DNA of 44,869 nt from Syntrophomonadaceae bacterium (GCA_012839645.1 DUMY01000086.1:1-44869); one strand, 5' to 3'; numbered from the stretch's first letter, positions 26,579-37,117 are shown. The notes: a model not told the origin generated them from the sequence alone. A program made the numbers and translations.

Positions 26579-28420
26579 TTAAAATGGAATTGTCTTGTTG
26601 AGCCGCCCTTGGAAAAAGACCTGAAACTCCCCGGGTGGATAAACCTCAAAACTCTTTTCTATTTCATCGTCACCTTCGTGTGTCCCTTTATAGACCTCCC
26701 TGGTTCCCTGCGCATCTTTGACAACCACCCTTATTTCACCGGCTTCATCATCTGGGACTTCAATCTTTAATTTTCTTTCCTGCGATTTTAAGCCACCACT
26801 GGAGTCATCACTGGAGCCGCTGCTGACAACAACATCAATACTTCGTCCTTTTTTAACAGATGTTCCAGGAGCTACGCCCTGTTTTATTATAATACCCTTT
26901 TCCGTGCTGCTTGGTTCCTCCTTGACATCACCCAAATTCAACTCCACCGAACTCAGTGCTGCTTTTGCCTGATCCAATGTTAATCCTACCAGAGAAGGAA
27001 CAACGACATCTTTGGCAACTGGGCCGCTGCTCACAACCAGGGTAATCTCACTGCCCTTAGCTTGTTTTTGATCCCCCTCAGGAGACTGCCGTATCACATG
27101 CCCCGCAGGCACACTCTCATGATTCTCCCTAACTATTTTGACTACAAACCCTCGTCCCTCCAGAGCAAGCCGCGCTTCCCTCTCAGAGACCCCGGTAAGA
27201 TCGGGCAGCCAGACACTGCTCTGACCTTTATTTACCCAAATACGCACCAGACGACCCTTTTTGACTTCCATCCCACCAACAGGATCCTGGCGCACCACAA
27301 CTTCAACTTGCTCACCCTGATCAAAGATGTCCTCTACTTCTACCCTGAAACCCGCACTTTTAAGCTTCTCTGAAGCCTCATCTTGCGGCAACCCAACCAC
27401 ATCAGGTACAGCGACAGTGCCTCCAAAATACCACTTGGACAAGCCATAAAGCGCACCCCCAATAAGAAGTAAGCCGCAGACAACTAGCGCCGCTATTGCT
27501 GCAGGATGCATCTTTCTTTTCCTTGGAGCTTTTTTCTCCGGTATTACTGGGATAGGAATAGACCTGGTACGCTCCTCTTCCTGGGAATCAGAAGACTCAA
27601 CAGAATAGCCTTCAGATAGTGCATTCTGCATTTCTTTTGCAGATTTAAAGCGCATTCCCTTGTCCTTAGCCATTGCCTTATAAATAATCTGCTCCAATTC
27701 ATAGGGAATTGAAGGATTTTCAATGCGTAAACCAGGGGGTTCTTCCTGTATGTGCTTGAGAGCAATAGAAATGGGATTATCCCCTTGATAAGGTACATGC
27801 CCGGAAACAGCTTCATATAAAACAACCCCAAGAGAATAGAGGTCCGACTGAGAATCAGCATCCTCTCCCTGGGCTTGTTCCGGAGAGAAATAATGCACCG
27901 AACCCATCACTGTATCGGACTGGGTCACCGTAATACTGGAAACTGATAGAAAGCGTGCCAAGCCGAAATCCGTTACCTTGACCCTCCCCCCGGGTGTAAC
28001 CAGTATATTATGGGGCTTGATATCTCGATGAATAATTCCTTTACTGTGTGCGTGATCAAGAGCAGCACACACCTGAATACCGATATTCACTGCTTCCGAT
28101 GGGGAAAGCGCGCCCTGGCGTCGGATGATCTCTTTGAGATTGTCCCCTTCCACATATTCCATGACCAGGTAGGGCAGGCCGTCCTCCTCCCCCACATCGT
28201 AGATACTCACAATGTTAGGGTGTGATAAAAGAGCTACTGCCTGTGCCTCCATCTGAAAGCGGCGGACAAATTCCTTATCTTCTGCTAGTTCCTCACGCAT
28301 AATCTTAACAGTGACAATACGGTTCAATACAGTACAGCGAGCACGATAAACGTGAGCCATACCACCGGAACCGATCCTGGCTTTTATTTCATACCTGTTA
28401 CCCAATAATTGGCCGATCAT
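26579..28420 (-). CDS. prkC: PASTA-domain Ser/Thr protein kinase (PrkC/PknB family)
   Basis: 613 aa; IGSGGMAHVYRA, GIIHRDIKPHNILV, DFGLAR; TM segment; three PASTA repeats plus a C-terminal extra domain. Confidence 0.96.
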   Translation of the reverse strand: MIGQLLGNRYEIKARIGSGGMAHVYRARCTVLNRIVTVKIMREELAEDKEFVRRFQMEAQAVALLSHPNIVSIYDVGEEDGLPYLVMEYVEGDNLKEIIRRQGALSPSEAVNIGIQVCAALDHAHSKGIIHRDIKPHNILVTPGGRVKVTDFGLARFLSVSSITVTQSDTVMGSVHYFSPEQAQGEDADSQSDLYSLGVVLYEAVSGHVPYQGDNPISIALKHIQEEPPGLRIENPSIPYELEQIIYKAMAKDKGMRFKSAKEMQNALSEGYSVESSDSQEEERTRSIPIPVIPEKKAPRKRKMHPAAIAALVVCGLLLIGGALYGLSKWYFGGTVAVPDVVGLPQDEASEKLKSAGFRVEVEDIFDQGEQVEVVVRQDPVGGMEVKKGRLVRIWVNKGQSSVWLPDLTGVSEREARLALEGRGFVVKIVRENHESVPAGHVIRQSPEGDQKQAKGSEITLVVSSGPVAKDVVVPSLVGLTLDQAKAALSSVELNLGDVKEEPSSTEKGIIIKQGVAPGTSVKKGRSIDVVVSSGSSDDSSGGLKSQERKLKIEVPDDEAGEIRVVVKDAQGTREVYKGTHEGDDEIEKSFEVYPPGEFQVFFQGRLNKTIPF

Positions 28421-28422
28421 TA

Positions 28423-29823
28423 TTAACCCTCCCGCAATAGGGCAAGCCTCAATAGTTCTTTGGCGATAGGTGCCGCAGTTGTGCCGCCCTGTCCGCCATG
28501 TTCCACAATAACACTAACCGCAGCCCGGGGCTGTTCAGCAGGTGCAGAAGCCACAAACCAGGCATGAGTAGGACCTGAAGGGTTCTCTGCCGAACCCGTC
28601 TTTCCGGCCACATTAATTCCCGGCAGAGAAGCAGCGCTACCCGTTCCCCCAGATCGCACAACTCCCATCATTGCTTCCTGAACCTGCCATGCAGCTTCAG
28701 GCTCTGCAACCAACCTCAGTATACGCGGTCCCTGTTTCCAGACCACCCGGTCTTCAGGTGAGCGGATATCCTGTACAAGGTAGGGAGTCATCATGACCCC
28801 TTGATTGCCAATGGATCCGGCTATCAAAGCCATAAACAAGGGGCTTACTAATATTTCCCCCTGCCCCATAGCAGATTCCGCAAGAGCATTAGGGCTCTGC
28901 AAGCTGTCTTTCTTCAAAGGACTCCTCTCCACCGAAAGATCAAAGGGGATTTTCTCTCCCCAACCAAAATCCTTCAGGCCATTAGTAAAGTCCTCACTTC
29001 CGATATCCATACCTAAGTTTGCAAAATAACAATTACATGATAATGCCATTGCACGCTTCAAGTCCACACTACCATGAACCCGTAAATCGTGCAGAACCCT
29101 ACCCTGAATAGTTATCTCTCCCTGGCAGTTAAAGTACTCATTTCCTAACTGAGGAAATTTATCCAGCCCAACAGCAGCAGTAACGATTTTCATAACGGAT
29201 CCTGGGGGATATAATCCCTGAGAAGACCTATTAAGCAATGGATGCCCACTGTTTTGCCGCAGCTGGTCCCAGTTTTTTTCCAAGCTATCGTTGTTAGGAT
29301 CAAAACTGGGGGTGCTTACCATGGCTAGTATTTCACCATTTCTGGGATCCAGCACAACCGCTGCACCCTTGTAAGGGGACATCAATTCCCAGGCTTTCAA
29401 CTGAAGCTCATGATCAATGGTGAGATAAATATTCTCACCCTCAGTCCTATCTATGCCCCAGCGTGCTTCCAGGTTCCTTTTTGAATGACCATGTTGCCCC
29501 AGCAGTTCTTTATCGTAGGCCCTTTCCAGCCCTGTTTTTCCCAGACGTCTGGAGTGGTAGCCTGTTAAGTGAGCATACGGCAGTGGATAATAGTACTTTC
29601 TTGTTATCTTATCCCCTTCGATAGTGCTATCTGTAATTTTTTCTCCATTACGCGCATAAATTCCTCCCCGTACAACACGATTTTCTATAATCCAAGGTCT
29701 TGGATTAGCACCATGCTTACTTAGAGCAGGCCCCCGTACCATCACAAGATGAATGAGGTATCCTGCATAGATTAGAAAACAGACAGTTATAAAAACAAGA
29801 AACTTTTTAACTGTATCCTGCAT
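28423..29823 (-). CDS. Penicillin-binding transpeptidase (PbpA/FtsI-like)
   Basis: 466 aa; YPPGSVMKIV (SxxK), ALSCNCYFA (SxN), VAGKTGSAENP (KTG). Confidence 0.94.
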   Translation of the reverse strand: MQDTVKKFLVFITVCFLIYAGYLIHLVMVRGPALSKHGANPRPWIIENRVVRGGIYARNGEKITDSTIEGDKITRKYYYPLPYAHLTGYHSRRLGKTGLERAYDKELLGQHGHSKRNLEARWGIDRTEGENIYLTIDHELQLKAWELMSPYKGAAVVLDPRNGEILAMVSTPSFDPNNDSLEKNWDQLRQNSGHPLLNRSSQGLYPPGSVMKIVTAAVGLDKFPQLGNEYFNCQGEITIQGRVLHDLRVHGSVDLKRAMALSCNCYFANLGMDIGSEDFTNGLKDFGWGEKIPFDLSVERSPLKKDSLQSPNALAESAMGQGEILVSPLFMALIAGSIGNQGVMMTPYLVQDIRSPEDRVVWKQGPRILRLVAEPEAAWQVQEAMMGVVRSGGTGSAASLPGINVAGKTGSAENPSGPTHAWFVASAPAEQPRAAVSVIVEHGGQGGTTAAPIAKELLRLALLREG

Positions 29824-29839
29824 TTTACGTTCCTCTTTT

Positions 29840-31537
29840 CTAGCGATCCATCATAACAGCCCTCATAGATGCTTCCTGCTCATCTATATCTCTCTCACTT
29901 TCCACACTGACTTTATAGAGAATTCCCATCAAAAAACAGTTGGAAACAAAAGAACTACCCCCATAACTCAAAAAGGGCAGGGGAATACCAGTAAGTGGTA
30001 TCACACTGATCACCCCGCCGATAATTATAAGTGTCTGTAAAGCCAGAATAGAACTAAACCCACATGCCAGAAGGGCACCAAAACCATCATGGGCATTAAG
30101 GGAAATCTGAAAGCCCTTCCAAATCAACAAATAGTATATCCCTAATATTCCCAGGACTCCCAACAGCCCCAACTCTTCTCCGATGAGAGAAAAGATAAAG
30201 TCGGTATGCACTGCAGGTATTAATTTTGGAAAACCGCTGCCCAACCCCTGTCCGAAAATGCCTCCACCGCTGATAGCAAACAGCGATTGAATAACCTGAT
30301 AACCTCCCCCGTCAAGCTGCTGCCAGGGATCCATATAGATAAGCATCCTGCTCTGAACATGGGGAAAAATATAGTACATTAAAACGGCACCCACTGAAAA
30401 GAGTCCTAATCCCAGCAAGAGAAAATAAGAGCGCTCTGTAGCAATATAGACCATCACAAGAAAAGTTGCAAAAAATAGGAGGGCCATCCCCAAATCCTTT
30501 TGAAAAACCAGGAGAAGCAAAGAAAAACCACAGATCACCAGTAGAGGTCCCAGATAAGGCCAATCCGGAAGATAAAAACGTCCAAACTTGAGGGTCCCTA
30601 CCCGGAGAATCTCCTTGTTTTCCTCTAAATAACCCGCCAGGAAGATCACCATAAAGATCTTAACAAACTCTGAAGCCTGAAAACGAAAAGAACCGAGAGA
30701 AAGCCACCTGTTTGCGCCTCCCGCTTCCACCCCGAAGACAATGGTAAAGACAAGAAAGACAATACTCAAAACCATAAAGATGTATTTATAATCAAGCAGG
30801 CGCCTGTATTCAGACAGAAATATCTGAATCAACCAAAAGAGGGAGTACCCTGCCATCACCCAGTAAACTTGGCGTGATCCATAATAGGGATCAACCCTGT
30901 AAATAAAAACCAAACCTAAAGCTGACAGCACCCCTACTAAATGTATAAGCAAGGGGGCACCTTTTTCCTTGTATTCAGCTATAAAAGAACTGACCACCAA
31001 TAACAGGGCAGCCACAGCCAATAGAGTGATATCCTGAACACCCAGCAGTTGTTCTCTGTACAACTCCAGGCTGCCTGCACCAAGGATCAAACCAGGAAAA
31101 AGTGGCAAAAGAAAAGACCTATCGGCTTTGCTCTGCTCCGGCAACTCAGCTTTTAATGTGAATCCCCCAATTTGAAGTTGTGACCCATTCCGAAGAATTT
31201 GCGGTGTTGTAAGGGGGTGATTTTCAAGAAGTGTTCCATTGGTGCTGCCCATATCAGTGACATAATATCTGTTATCTTGCAAAATAATACGGGCATGCCT
31301 ATTGGAAACATAGGGGTCCGGAAGACTTACTGCACACTCACTGCTTCTTCCCAGAACTACCCCTTTATCTATAACCCATCTCTTTCCCTCAGGTACTGCC
31401 GCTGACGCTGAACGAAGCACCAAAAGGGCAGCCTTATTTATTTTATCACCTGTTCTGCTGTTAACAAAAACAACCATAACAAAAAGACAGATAAGCAGCA
31501 GTATCAGGTACTTAAGAGCTATAACCACCCAAATCAC
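29840..31537 (-). CDS. N-terminal TM + FHA domain fused to FtsW/RodA/SpoVE SEDS glycosyltransferase
   Basis: 565 aa single ORF; FHA motif VLGRSSECAVSLPDPYVSNRHARI...MGSTNGTLLEN, then ANRWLSLGSFRFQASEFVK and PLTGIPLPFLSYGGSS. Confidence 0.93.
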   Translation of the reverse strand: MIWVVIALKYLILLLICLFVMVVFVNSRTGDKINKAALLVLRSASAAVPEGKRWVIDKGVVLGRSSECAVSLPDPYVSNRHARIILQDNRYYVTDMGSTNGTLLENHPLTTPQILRNGSQLQIGGFTLKAELPEQSKADRSFLLPLFPGLILGAGSLELYREQLLGVQDITLLAVAALLLVVSSFIAEYKEKGAPLLIHLVGVLSALGLVFIYRVDPYYGSRQVYWVMAGYSLFWLIQIFLSEYRRLLDYKYIFMVLSIVFLVFTIVFGVEAGGANRWLSLGSFRFQASEFVKIFMVIFLAGYLEENKEILRVGTLKFGRFYLPDWPYLGPLLVICGFSLLLLVFQKDLGMALLFFATFLVMVYIATERSYFLLLGLGLFSVGAVLMYYIFPHVQSRMLIYMDPWQQLDGGGYQVIQSLFAISGGGIFGQGLGSGFPKLIPAVHTDFIFSLIGEELGLLGVLGILGIYYLLIWKGFQISLNAHDGFGALLACGFSSILALQTLIIIGGVISVIPLTGIPLPFLSYGGSSFVSNCFLMGILYKVSVESERDIDEQEASMRAVMMDR

Positions 31538-31540
31538 GGT

Positions 31541-32281
31541 TTAACTCCCTTCAACTTTAAACAGATTCTCACCAATCAAGAATTGATCCCCGACCTCCAG
31601 TTCGCACTGTTCTATACGGATTCCATCAACATAAGTCCCATTCTTGCTCCCCATATCGATCAAGCTTAGAATATCGCCACGTTTTTCCAGCCTGACATGC
31701 TCCCGGGAGGCGTTGATATCTGAGAGCACCAGGTGGTTTGTGCTCTTGCGACCGATATAGTATGACTCTTCCCCCTGCAGCAAAATGCTCTTTCCTTGGT
31801 CGGGACCGCTCATGACAATTATAGAGTATTTTTTACCATCAAATCCGCTTTCCTTCTCCTTTTTATCAAAAATCATGGTTTGGTCCATTTTTACTGATTC
31901 TTTCTGAGGCAATGGCTCTTCAGAAGTAAAGGCGGACTTGATCGCAATCTCCCCAATTTCCAGAGACTCATCCTCCAAAAAGGCAACCTGCGGCCTTCCA
32001 ATCAGAGTGTATTCTTTTTCTACTGCTTTGTTTTTAATATACTCAGCCAGCTCCTGACTGAGCGCATCATGTAGTGGAGAACTCTTCTGGAAATCCGCAT
32101 TTCCCAGACTAATTGTAAAAATATTGGGGGTATAGACCCGGGAAACGCTCACCCGTCTCTGGACAACCATCTCCCTCACTAATGCCCTGGCCATTTCTAC
32201 CGGCTGAATTGGCCGCTTCCGCTTACGAAAAATACCCTCCCAAAATTTTGTTATCATGCTTTCCAGATCATCTAAATTCAC
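31541..32281 (-). CDS. FhaA-like protein: DUF3662 N-terminus + C-terminal FHA
   Basis: 246 aa; EMARALVREMVVQRRVSVSRVYTPNIFTI...; YYIGRKSTNHLVLSDINASREHVRLEKRG...DMGSKNGTYVDG. Confidence 0.9.
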   Translation of the reverse strand: MNLDDLESMITKFWEGIFRKRKRPIQPVEMARALVREMVVQRRVSVSRVYTPNIFTISLGNADFQKSSPLHDALSQELAEYIKNKAVEKEYTLIGRPQVAFLEDESLEIGEIAIKSAFTSEEPLPQKESVKMDQTMIFDKKEKESGFDGKKYSIIVMSGPDQGKSILLQGEESYYIGRKSTNHLVLSDINASREHVRLEKRGDILSLIDMGSKNGTYVDGIRIEQCELEVGDQFLIGENLFKVEGS

Positions 32282-32285
32282 GGTT

Positions 32286-33674
32286 TCACCTGCTCTCCTT
32301 GGTTTTTCTTAAACAAGCCAGGAAAAACCCATCAGTACCATGCTGATGTGGCAGCAACTGTAGAAAACCTTTTTTTACATCTATTTTATCACGACTATTA
32401 ACTAATGGAAACGGCAGTCTTAGTTCCTCACTTTTAAATCCAGTGTATTCCATTAAAAAAGAGTTCACAACCCCTATATTTTCCTCGGGCTCCGTAGAAC
32501 AGGTGCTGTAGAGTAATAGTCCTCCTGTCTTCAGACATTTACTCGCCTGTCCCAGGATCTCCATCTGTTGTACGGCATGTCGTGATAAGTCACCACGCTC
32601 CACCCGCCATCTCAGCTCGGGTCGCCTGCGGATCACACCCAGACCGGAACATGGCACATCAACCAAAATATAATCAGCTCTTTCACTTAATTTATTAGGT
32701 AGTTCTCTGGCATCCAGATGCCTTGTTTTAACAATGGTCATCCCTAACCTCCTGCAGGCACCATCAACCAGTTTCAGGCGGTGTTCGTGAACATCAAGAG
32801 CTAAAATCCTCCCCCTGTTCTTCATCAACTGGGCAAGGTGTGTTGTCTTGCCGCCCGGTCCACTGCAGGCATCAATAACAAATGCACCTGGAACAGGATT
32901 CAAAACAGAGGAGGCGATCATCGAACTCTCATCTTGCACAGCATAATACCCATCCCGAAAAGATTTCAATTCCGGCAGAAAAGATCTCTTCTCCACAATG
33001 ATTCCTTCAGGGACCAGAGCGCTAGGGCGAACCTTCAGACCCTCTTCTTTAAGCTTCTTCCGGAGATGACCCGGAGTAGTTTTTAAAGTATTGCAACGCA
33101 GCACAACAGGTGGTGGCTCATTATTGACGGCGCAAAGCGATGCGGTTTCTTCTTTTCCAAATCGCATCAACCAGCGTTCCACCAGCCATAAAGGATGTGA
33201 GTACTTTATGCTTAAATAGAGTGCGAGCTCTTTATCCGGATCCGGATAAGAAATACTGTCCTTACTACGACTGATACTGCGCAGCAAGGCATTTACAAAG
33301 CCCGACAATCCGTGAATTCCTCGGCTTTTTGCCAGTTCCACTGCTTCACTGCAAGCAGCCCTAGAAGGAACCCTGTCCAGATATAAAAGTTGATATACTC
33401 CCATCCGTATAATGGTGCGGATGGTATAATTCATCTTGGAAACAGGTACCGTGCTGTACTGCTCAATCACCCAATCCAAGGTACCCTGTCTGCGGAGAGT
33501 TCCGTATACTAACTCCGTTAACAGCGCCATATCGCTGTGCCCCAGTTTCAATGTTCTGGTAAGCTTCCGCAGCTCCAGGTTGGCATAAGCGCCATCCTTC
33601 TCTACAGCTAAGAGCACCCGCAGTGCTGCCTTCCTAGCCGGAGAAACCTTAGATCCACTCAATATTACAACCAC
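32286..33674 (-). CDS. rsmB: 16S rRNA (cytosine967-C5)-methyltransferase RsmB
   Basis: 462 aa; NusB-like N-terminus; DACSGPGGKTTHLAQ, VDVPCSGLGVIRRRPELRW. Confidence 0.96.
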   Translation of the reverse strand: MVVILSGSKVSPARKAALRVLLAVEKDGAYANLELRKLTRTLKLGHSDMALLTELVYGTLRRQGTLDWVIEQYSTVPVSKMNYTIRTIIRMGVYQLLYLDRVPSRAACSEAVELAKSRGIHGLSGFVNALLRSISRSKDSISYPDPDKELALYLSIKYSHPLWLVERWLMRFGKEETASLCAVNNEPPPVVLRCNTLKTTPGHLRKKLKEEGLKVRPSALVPEGIIVEKRSFLPELKSFRDGYYAVQDESSMIASSVLNPVPGAFVIDACSGPGGKTTHLAQLMKNRGRILALDVHEHRLKLVDGACRRLGMTIVKTRHLDARELPNKLSERADYILVDVPCSGLGVIRRRPELRWRVERGDLSRHAVQQMEILGQASKCLKTGGLLLYSTCSTEPEENIGVVNSFLMEYTGFKSEELRLPFPLVNSRDKIDVKKGFLQLLPHQHGTDGFFLACLRKTKESR

Positions 33675-33691
33675 CTTTACAGCAGTTCATC

Positions 33692-34624
33692 TCATCCCAA
33701 GGATAAACCCTGCGAAACTTTATTTCCCCGGAGAAAATCAGCCGCACTCATCCGGGCGCGGCCTGCAGGCTGTACTTCTGTCAAAAAAATCTGACCGTTC
33801 CCGGTCTGTACACAAAAACCGGCTTTGGGGTTGCTTTCTATAACTTGACCCGGTAAAAAGCCCGATATCTCGTCCTCATTTACCTGGGAGCGCCAAAGTT
33901 TTAATATTCTTCCTTTTAGCTCAGTATACGCCCCAGGTTTAGGATTCATACCCCTGATCTGGTTGTAAATCTCTTTTGCATCACATTTCCAGTCAATTTT
34001 CTCCTCTTCTCTACTCAGCGGCGGGGCGTAAGTTGCATTGTGGTGATCCTGGGGATTTCGCGGTGCAGTCCCCTGCTGAATCATGGTTAATGTCTTATCC
34101 ATTATAATAGCCCCTTGTTCTGCCATGGAAATTGCCATATCTCCAGTTGTAGCATCTTCGGGAATTTCTATTTCCTCCTGAAGGATGATATCTCCCGCAT
34201 CCATCTCTTTAGATAAATACATAGTTGTAATCCCGCTCATCTGCTCCCCATTCATAATCGCTCTCTGGATAGGTGCAGCACCACGGTATCTCGGGAGCAG
34301 TGAAGGATGAAGGTTGATACATCCCAGTTGTGGCAGATTAAGAATCTGTAAGGGCAACATCATCCCATAGGCAACAACGACAATCACATCTGGTTTTAGA
34401 TGGTATTTATTTATGATGTCTACCAATTCCTGAGGATTTGCCGGTTGGTAAACAGGCAGGGATCCTGAAAGGTATTCTTTAACAGGTGGTGAAGCGATCT
34501 TTCTGCCGCGGCCCCGGGGCCGGTCAGGTTGAGTTACAACCCCCAACAGTTCCCATCTATTTTCTATTAATTGCTCTAAGGTTGGCAGCGCAAACCGCGC
34601 TGTACCACAAAAAAGAATCTTCAA
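33692..34624 (-). CDS. fmt: Methionyl-tRNA formyltransferase
   Basis: 310 aa; FCGTARFALPTLEQL, TQPDRPRGRGRK, NLHPSLLPRYRGAAPIQRAI. Confidence 0.97.
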   Translation of the reverse strand: MKILFCGTARFALPTLEQLIENRWELLGVVTQPDRPRGRGRKIASPPVKEYLSGSLPVYQPANPQELVDIINKYHLKPDVIVVVAYGMMLPLQILNLPQLGCINLHPSLLPRYRGAAPIQRAIMNGEQMSGITTMYLSKEMDAGDIILQEEIEIPEDATTGDMAISMAEQGAIIMDKTLTMIQQGTAPRNPQDHHNATYAPPLSREEEKIDWKCDAKEIYNQIRGMNPKPGAYTELKGRILKLWRSQVNEDEISGFLPGQVIESNPKAGFCVQTGNGQIFLTEVQPAGRARMSAADFLRGNKVSQGLSLG

Positions 34625-34639
34625 GAAATCTTACCCTCC

Positions 34640-35101
34640 TCATGACTCCTGGCGTCCGATTTTAACCGCTCTATCAATAAAGAGAATGCCGTCCAGATGA
34701 TCAATCTCATGCTGCAAAGCACGGGCTCCTAAACCTTCAGCAGTAATTACCTGCTGCCGGCCTTGGCGGTCAAGCGCTCGCACCCTGACTCTGGCCGCTC
34801 TGTTGACCTCGCCTGCCACACCCGGGATACTTAAACACCCTTCAACCCCCATCTCTTCACCCTCTTGAAATACTATTTCCGGATTGATTAACTCCCAGAC
34901 ACCTTTTCCCACATCCACTACTACGATCCTTTTGGAAACTCCAACCTGAGGAGCGGCTAATCCTACACCATTGGATCGATACATGGTTTCTCTCATACCA
35001 TCGAGAAGTTTTTTAATTTTTTTATTTATTACTGTCACCTTGCGGCACTGCTGACGCAGCACAGGTTCTCCTAGTTCTACTATTTTAAGAGCAGCCATCA
35101 T
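34640..35101 (-). CDS. def: Peptide deformylase
   Basis: 153 aa; [27 protein letters not shown]. Confidence 0.97.
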   Translation of the reverse strand: MMAALKIVELGEPVLRQQCRKVTVINKKIKKLLDGMRETMYRSNGVGLAAPQVGVSKRIVVVDVGKGVWELINPEIVFQEGEEMGVEGCLSIPGVAGEVNRAARVRVRALDRQGRQQVITAEGLGARALQHEIDHLDGILFIDRAVKIGRQES

Positions 35102-35122
35102 ACTTGCCTCCTCACCACATTA

Positions 35123-37117
35123 TCAAAATCCAAAGGGATCTACTTCCACATTAATTATAACACTATTTTTTTGACGATAAACATCCAGACAACTGTGTAT
35201 CTTAGGGCGCACCCTACGACAGTTTCCTTTCAGCATAACTTGGTACCTGTAGTACCCCTTGACCTGTAAGACAGGCGCCGGTGCAGGCCCTAAAACAACA
35301 ACTTGATCTGACTCTAATGCGTGTTCCATATCCTTGGCAAGCTGATCAGCATAGTTTAATACCTCTTGTTCGTCCTTCCCACTCAAGCGCACCCTGATCA
35401 AATCACCAAAGGGTGGGTACCCTAAGAACTGTCTCCTATGAGCTTCTTCCCGGTAAAAAAATTGTTCACCGCCCAAACAGGCGGTTCTGATGCTGTAGTG
35501 ATCTGGGTTAAGTGTCTGTACCACAACCTCCCCGGGTGTCGCCCCACGTCCCGCCCGTCCGGATACCTGAGTCAGGATTTGAAAGGTGCGCTCAGCGGAC
35601 CTGAAATCTGGAAGGTTTAGTGACAGGTCTGCATTAAGAACCCCTACCAAAGTAACACCCGGAAAATCATGCCCCTTAGCCACCATCTGCGTTCCTAGAA
35701 GGATATCAGCCTCTCGCTTCGCAAAACCACCTAAAATCCGCTGAAAGGCCCCCTTTTTTCTGGTGGTATCAAAATCCAACCGTGCAACCCGTGCTTCCGG
35801 AAAAAGATTATCAATCTCCTTTTCCACCCGCTGGATTCCCACTCCCAAAAAGCGCAGTTTCTTTGTACTGCCACATGAAGGACAGGATCTGGGCAACCTG
35901 CTGACAGCATTACAGTAGTGACAGCGCAAGTCCCTGGTTTGCTTGTGATAAATAAGAGAAATAGAACAATTTTGACATTTTATAACATCCCCGCAAACAG
36001 AGCAGTAAACCAAGGGAGCAAATCCCCGTCTGTTTAAAAACAGAATAACCTGCTCCTTTCTCTCCAGGCGCAGCCTTATCTGCTCCACCAGATACTCACT
36101 TAAAAATGATAATCTCTCCTCTACATGCTCCTGACGAAGATCAATAACCCTAACAACAGGTAGGTTGCGCCCAGGAGGACGCTTTCTTATAGAAAGAACT
36201 TTCATCCTTCCCCAGGCTGCTGAGGCATAGCTCTCCAAGGAGGGAGTTGCACTCCCCAGTATTATTGCTGCTCGGTTATACCGTGCACGCCATAATGCCA
36301 CCTGACGGGCATGATAATAGGGCTTTTCCTGCTGTTTATAGGCCTGATCGTGTTCCTCATCGATGATGATCAATCCAAGCTCCGCAAACGGCGCAAAAAC
36401 AGCCGAACGGGGACCAATGAGCACCCGCAGTTCTCCTGTCCTGATCCCTTCCCAGGTGCGATATTTCTCTCTCCCGGCTAACCTGTGATGCCAAACAGCT
36501 ACTTGTTCACCAAACCTTTCCTGAAAGATTCGGTTAATCTGTGGCGTAAGCGCAATTTCCGGCACCAAATAAAGCACCTGGCAGCCAGCGGCTAGAGCAG
36601 ATTCCGCAGCTCTCAAGTATACTTCAGTTTTACCGCTCCCGGTTACACCGTACAGGAGAAACCTGCTGAATTCATGACAACTTAAAGCATTTTTTATCTT
36701 ATCCAAAGCTGCCTGCTGTTCAACAGTGAGCACGATTTCATCGGATTGCATCCGCGAAACAGCTGGTGATGAAACTTGAATTGACCTTTTGGGCTTGCGT
36801 GGAGGAGAGATTTTATCGAGAATCTCCCCCACAAAATGAAGATAATATCCGGCCATCCAGTGTGCCAGTTCCAGTAATTCTTCTGTAAAATCCGGTTCAA
36901 TATCTGTAATTCCTGCAATTTCCCGAAGAGTTATCTCGGGATCGGGTTCACTGTAACCAATAATCCAGCCTTCCACAATGCGTGGTCCTAACGGCACAGT
37001 TACCCTTGTCCCTAGGTGCGGTTTTCCCATTCCCTCAGGGATCCGATAGTAAAAAATACGGTTCAACCGCGGATGATTAACCCTTACAACAACCTCTGCA
37101 CATTCTTCCCCCATCAC
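35123..37117 (-). CDS. priA: Primosomal protein N' (PriA helicase)
   Basis: 664 aa; LLYGVTGSGKTEVYL, IDEEHDQAYKQ, Zn motifs CSVCGDVIKCQNC/CHYC...CPSCG. Confidence 0.96.
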   Translation of the reverse strand: MMGEECAEVVVRVNHPRLNRIFYYRIPEGMGKPHLGTRVTVPLGPRIVEGWIIGYSEPDPEITLREIAGITDIEPDFTEELLELAHWMAGYYLHFVGEILDKISPPRKPKRSIQVSSPAVSRMQSDEIVLTVEQQAALDKIKNALSCHEFSRFLLYGVTGSGKTEVYLRAAESALAAGCQVLYLVPEIALTPQINRIFQERFGEQVAVWHHRLAGREKYRTWEGIRTGELRVLIGPRSAVFAPFAELGLIIIDEEHDQAYKQQEKPYYHARQVALWRARYNRAAIILGSATPSLESYASAAWGRMKVLSIRKRPPGRNLPVVRVIDLRQEHVEERLSFLSEYLVEQIRLRLERKEQVILFLNRRGFAPLVYCSVCGDVIKCQNCSISLIYHKQTRDLRCHYCNAVSRLPRSCPSCGSTKKLRFLGVGIQRVEKEIDNLFPEARVARLDFDTTRKKGAFQRILGGFAKREADILLGTQMVAKGHDFPGVTLVGVLNADLSLNLPDFRSAERTFQILTQVSGRAGRGATPGEVVVQTLNPDHYSIRTACLGGEQFFYREEAHRRQFLGYPPFGDLIRVRLSGKDEQEVLNYADQLAKDMEHALESDQVVVLGPAPAPVLQVKGYYRYQVMLKGNCRRVRPKIHSCLDVYRQKNSVIINVEVDPFGF

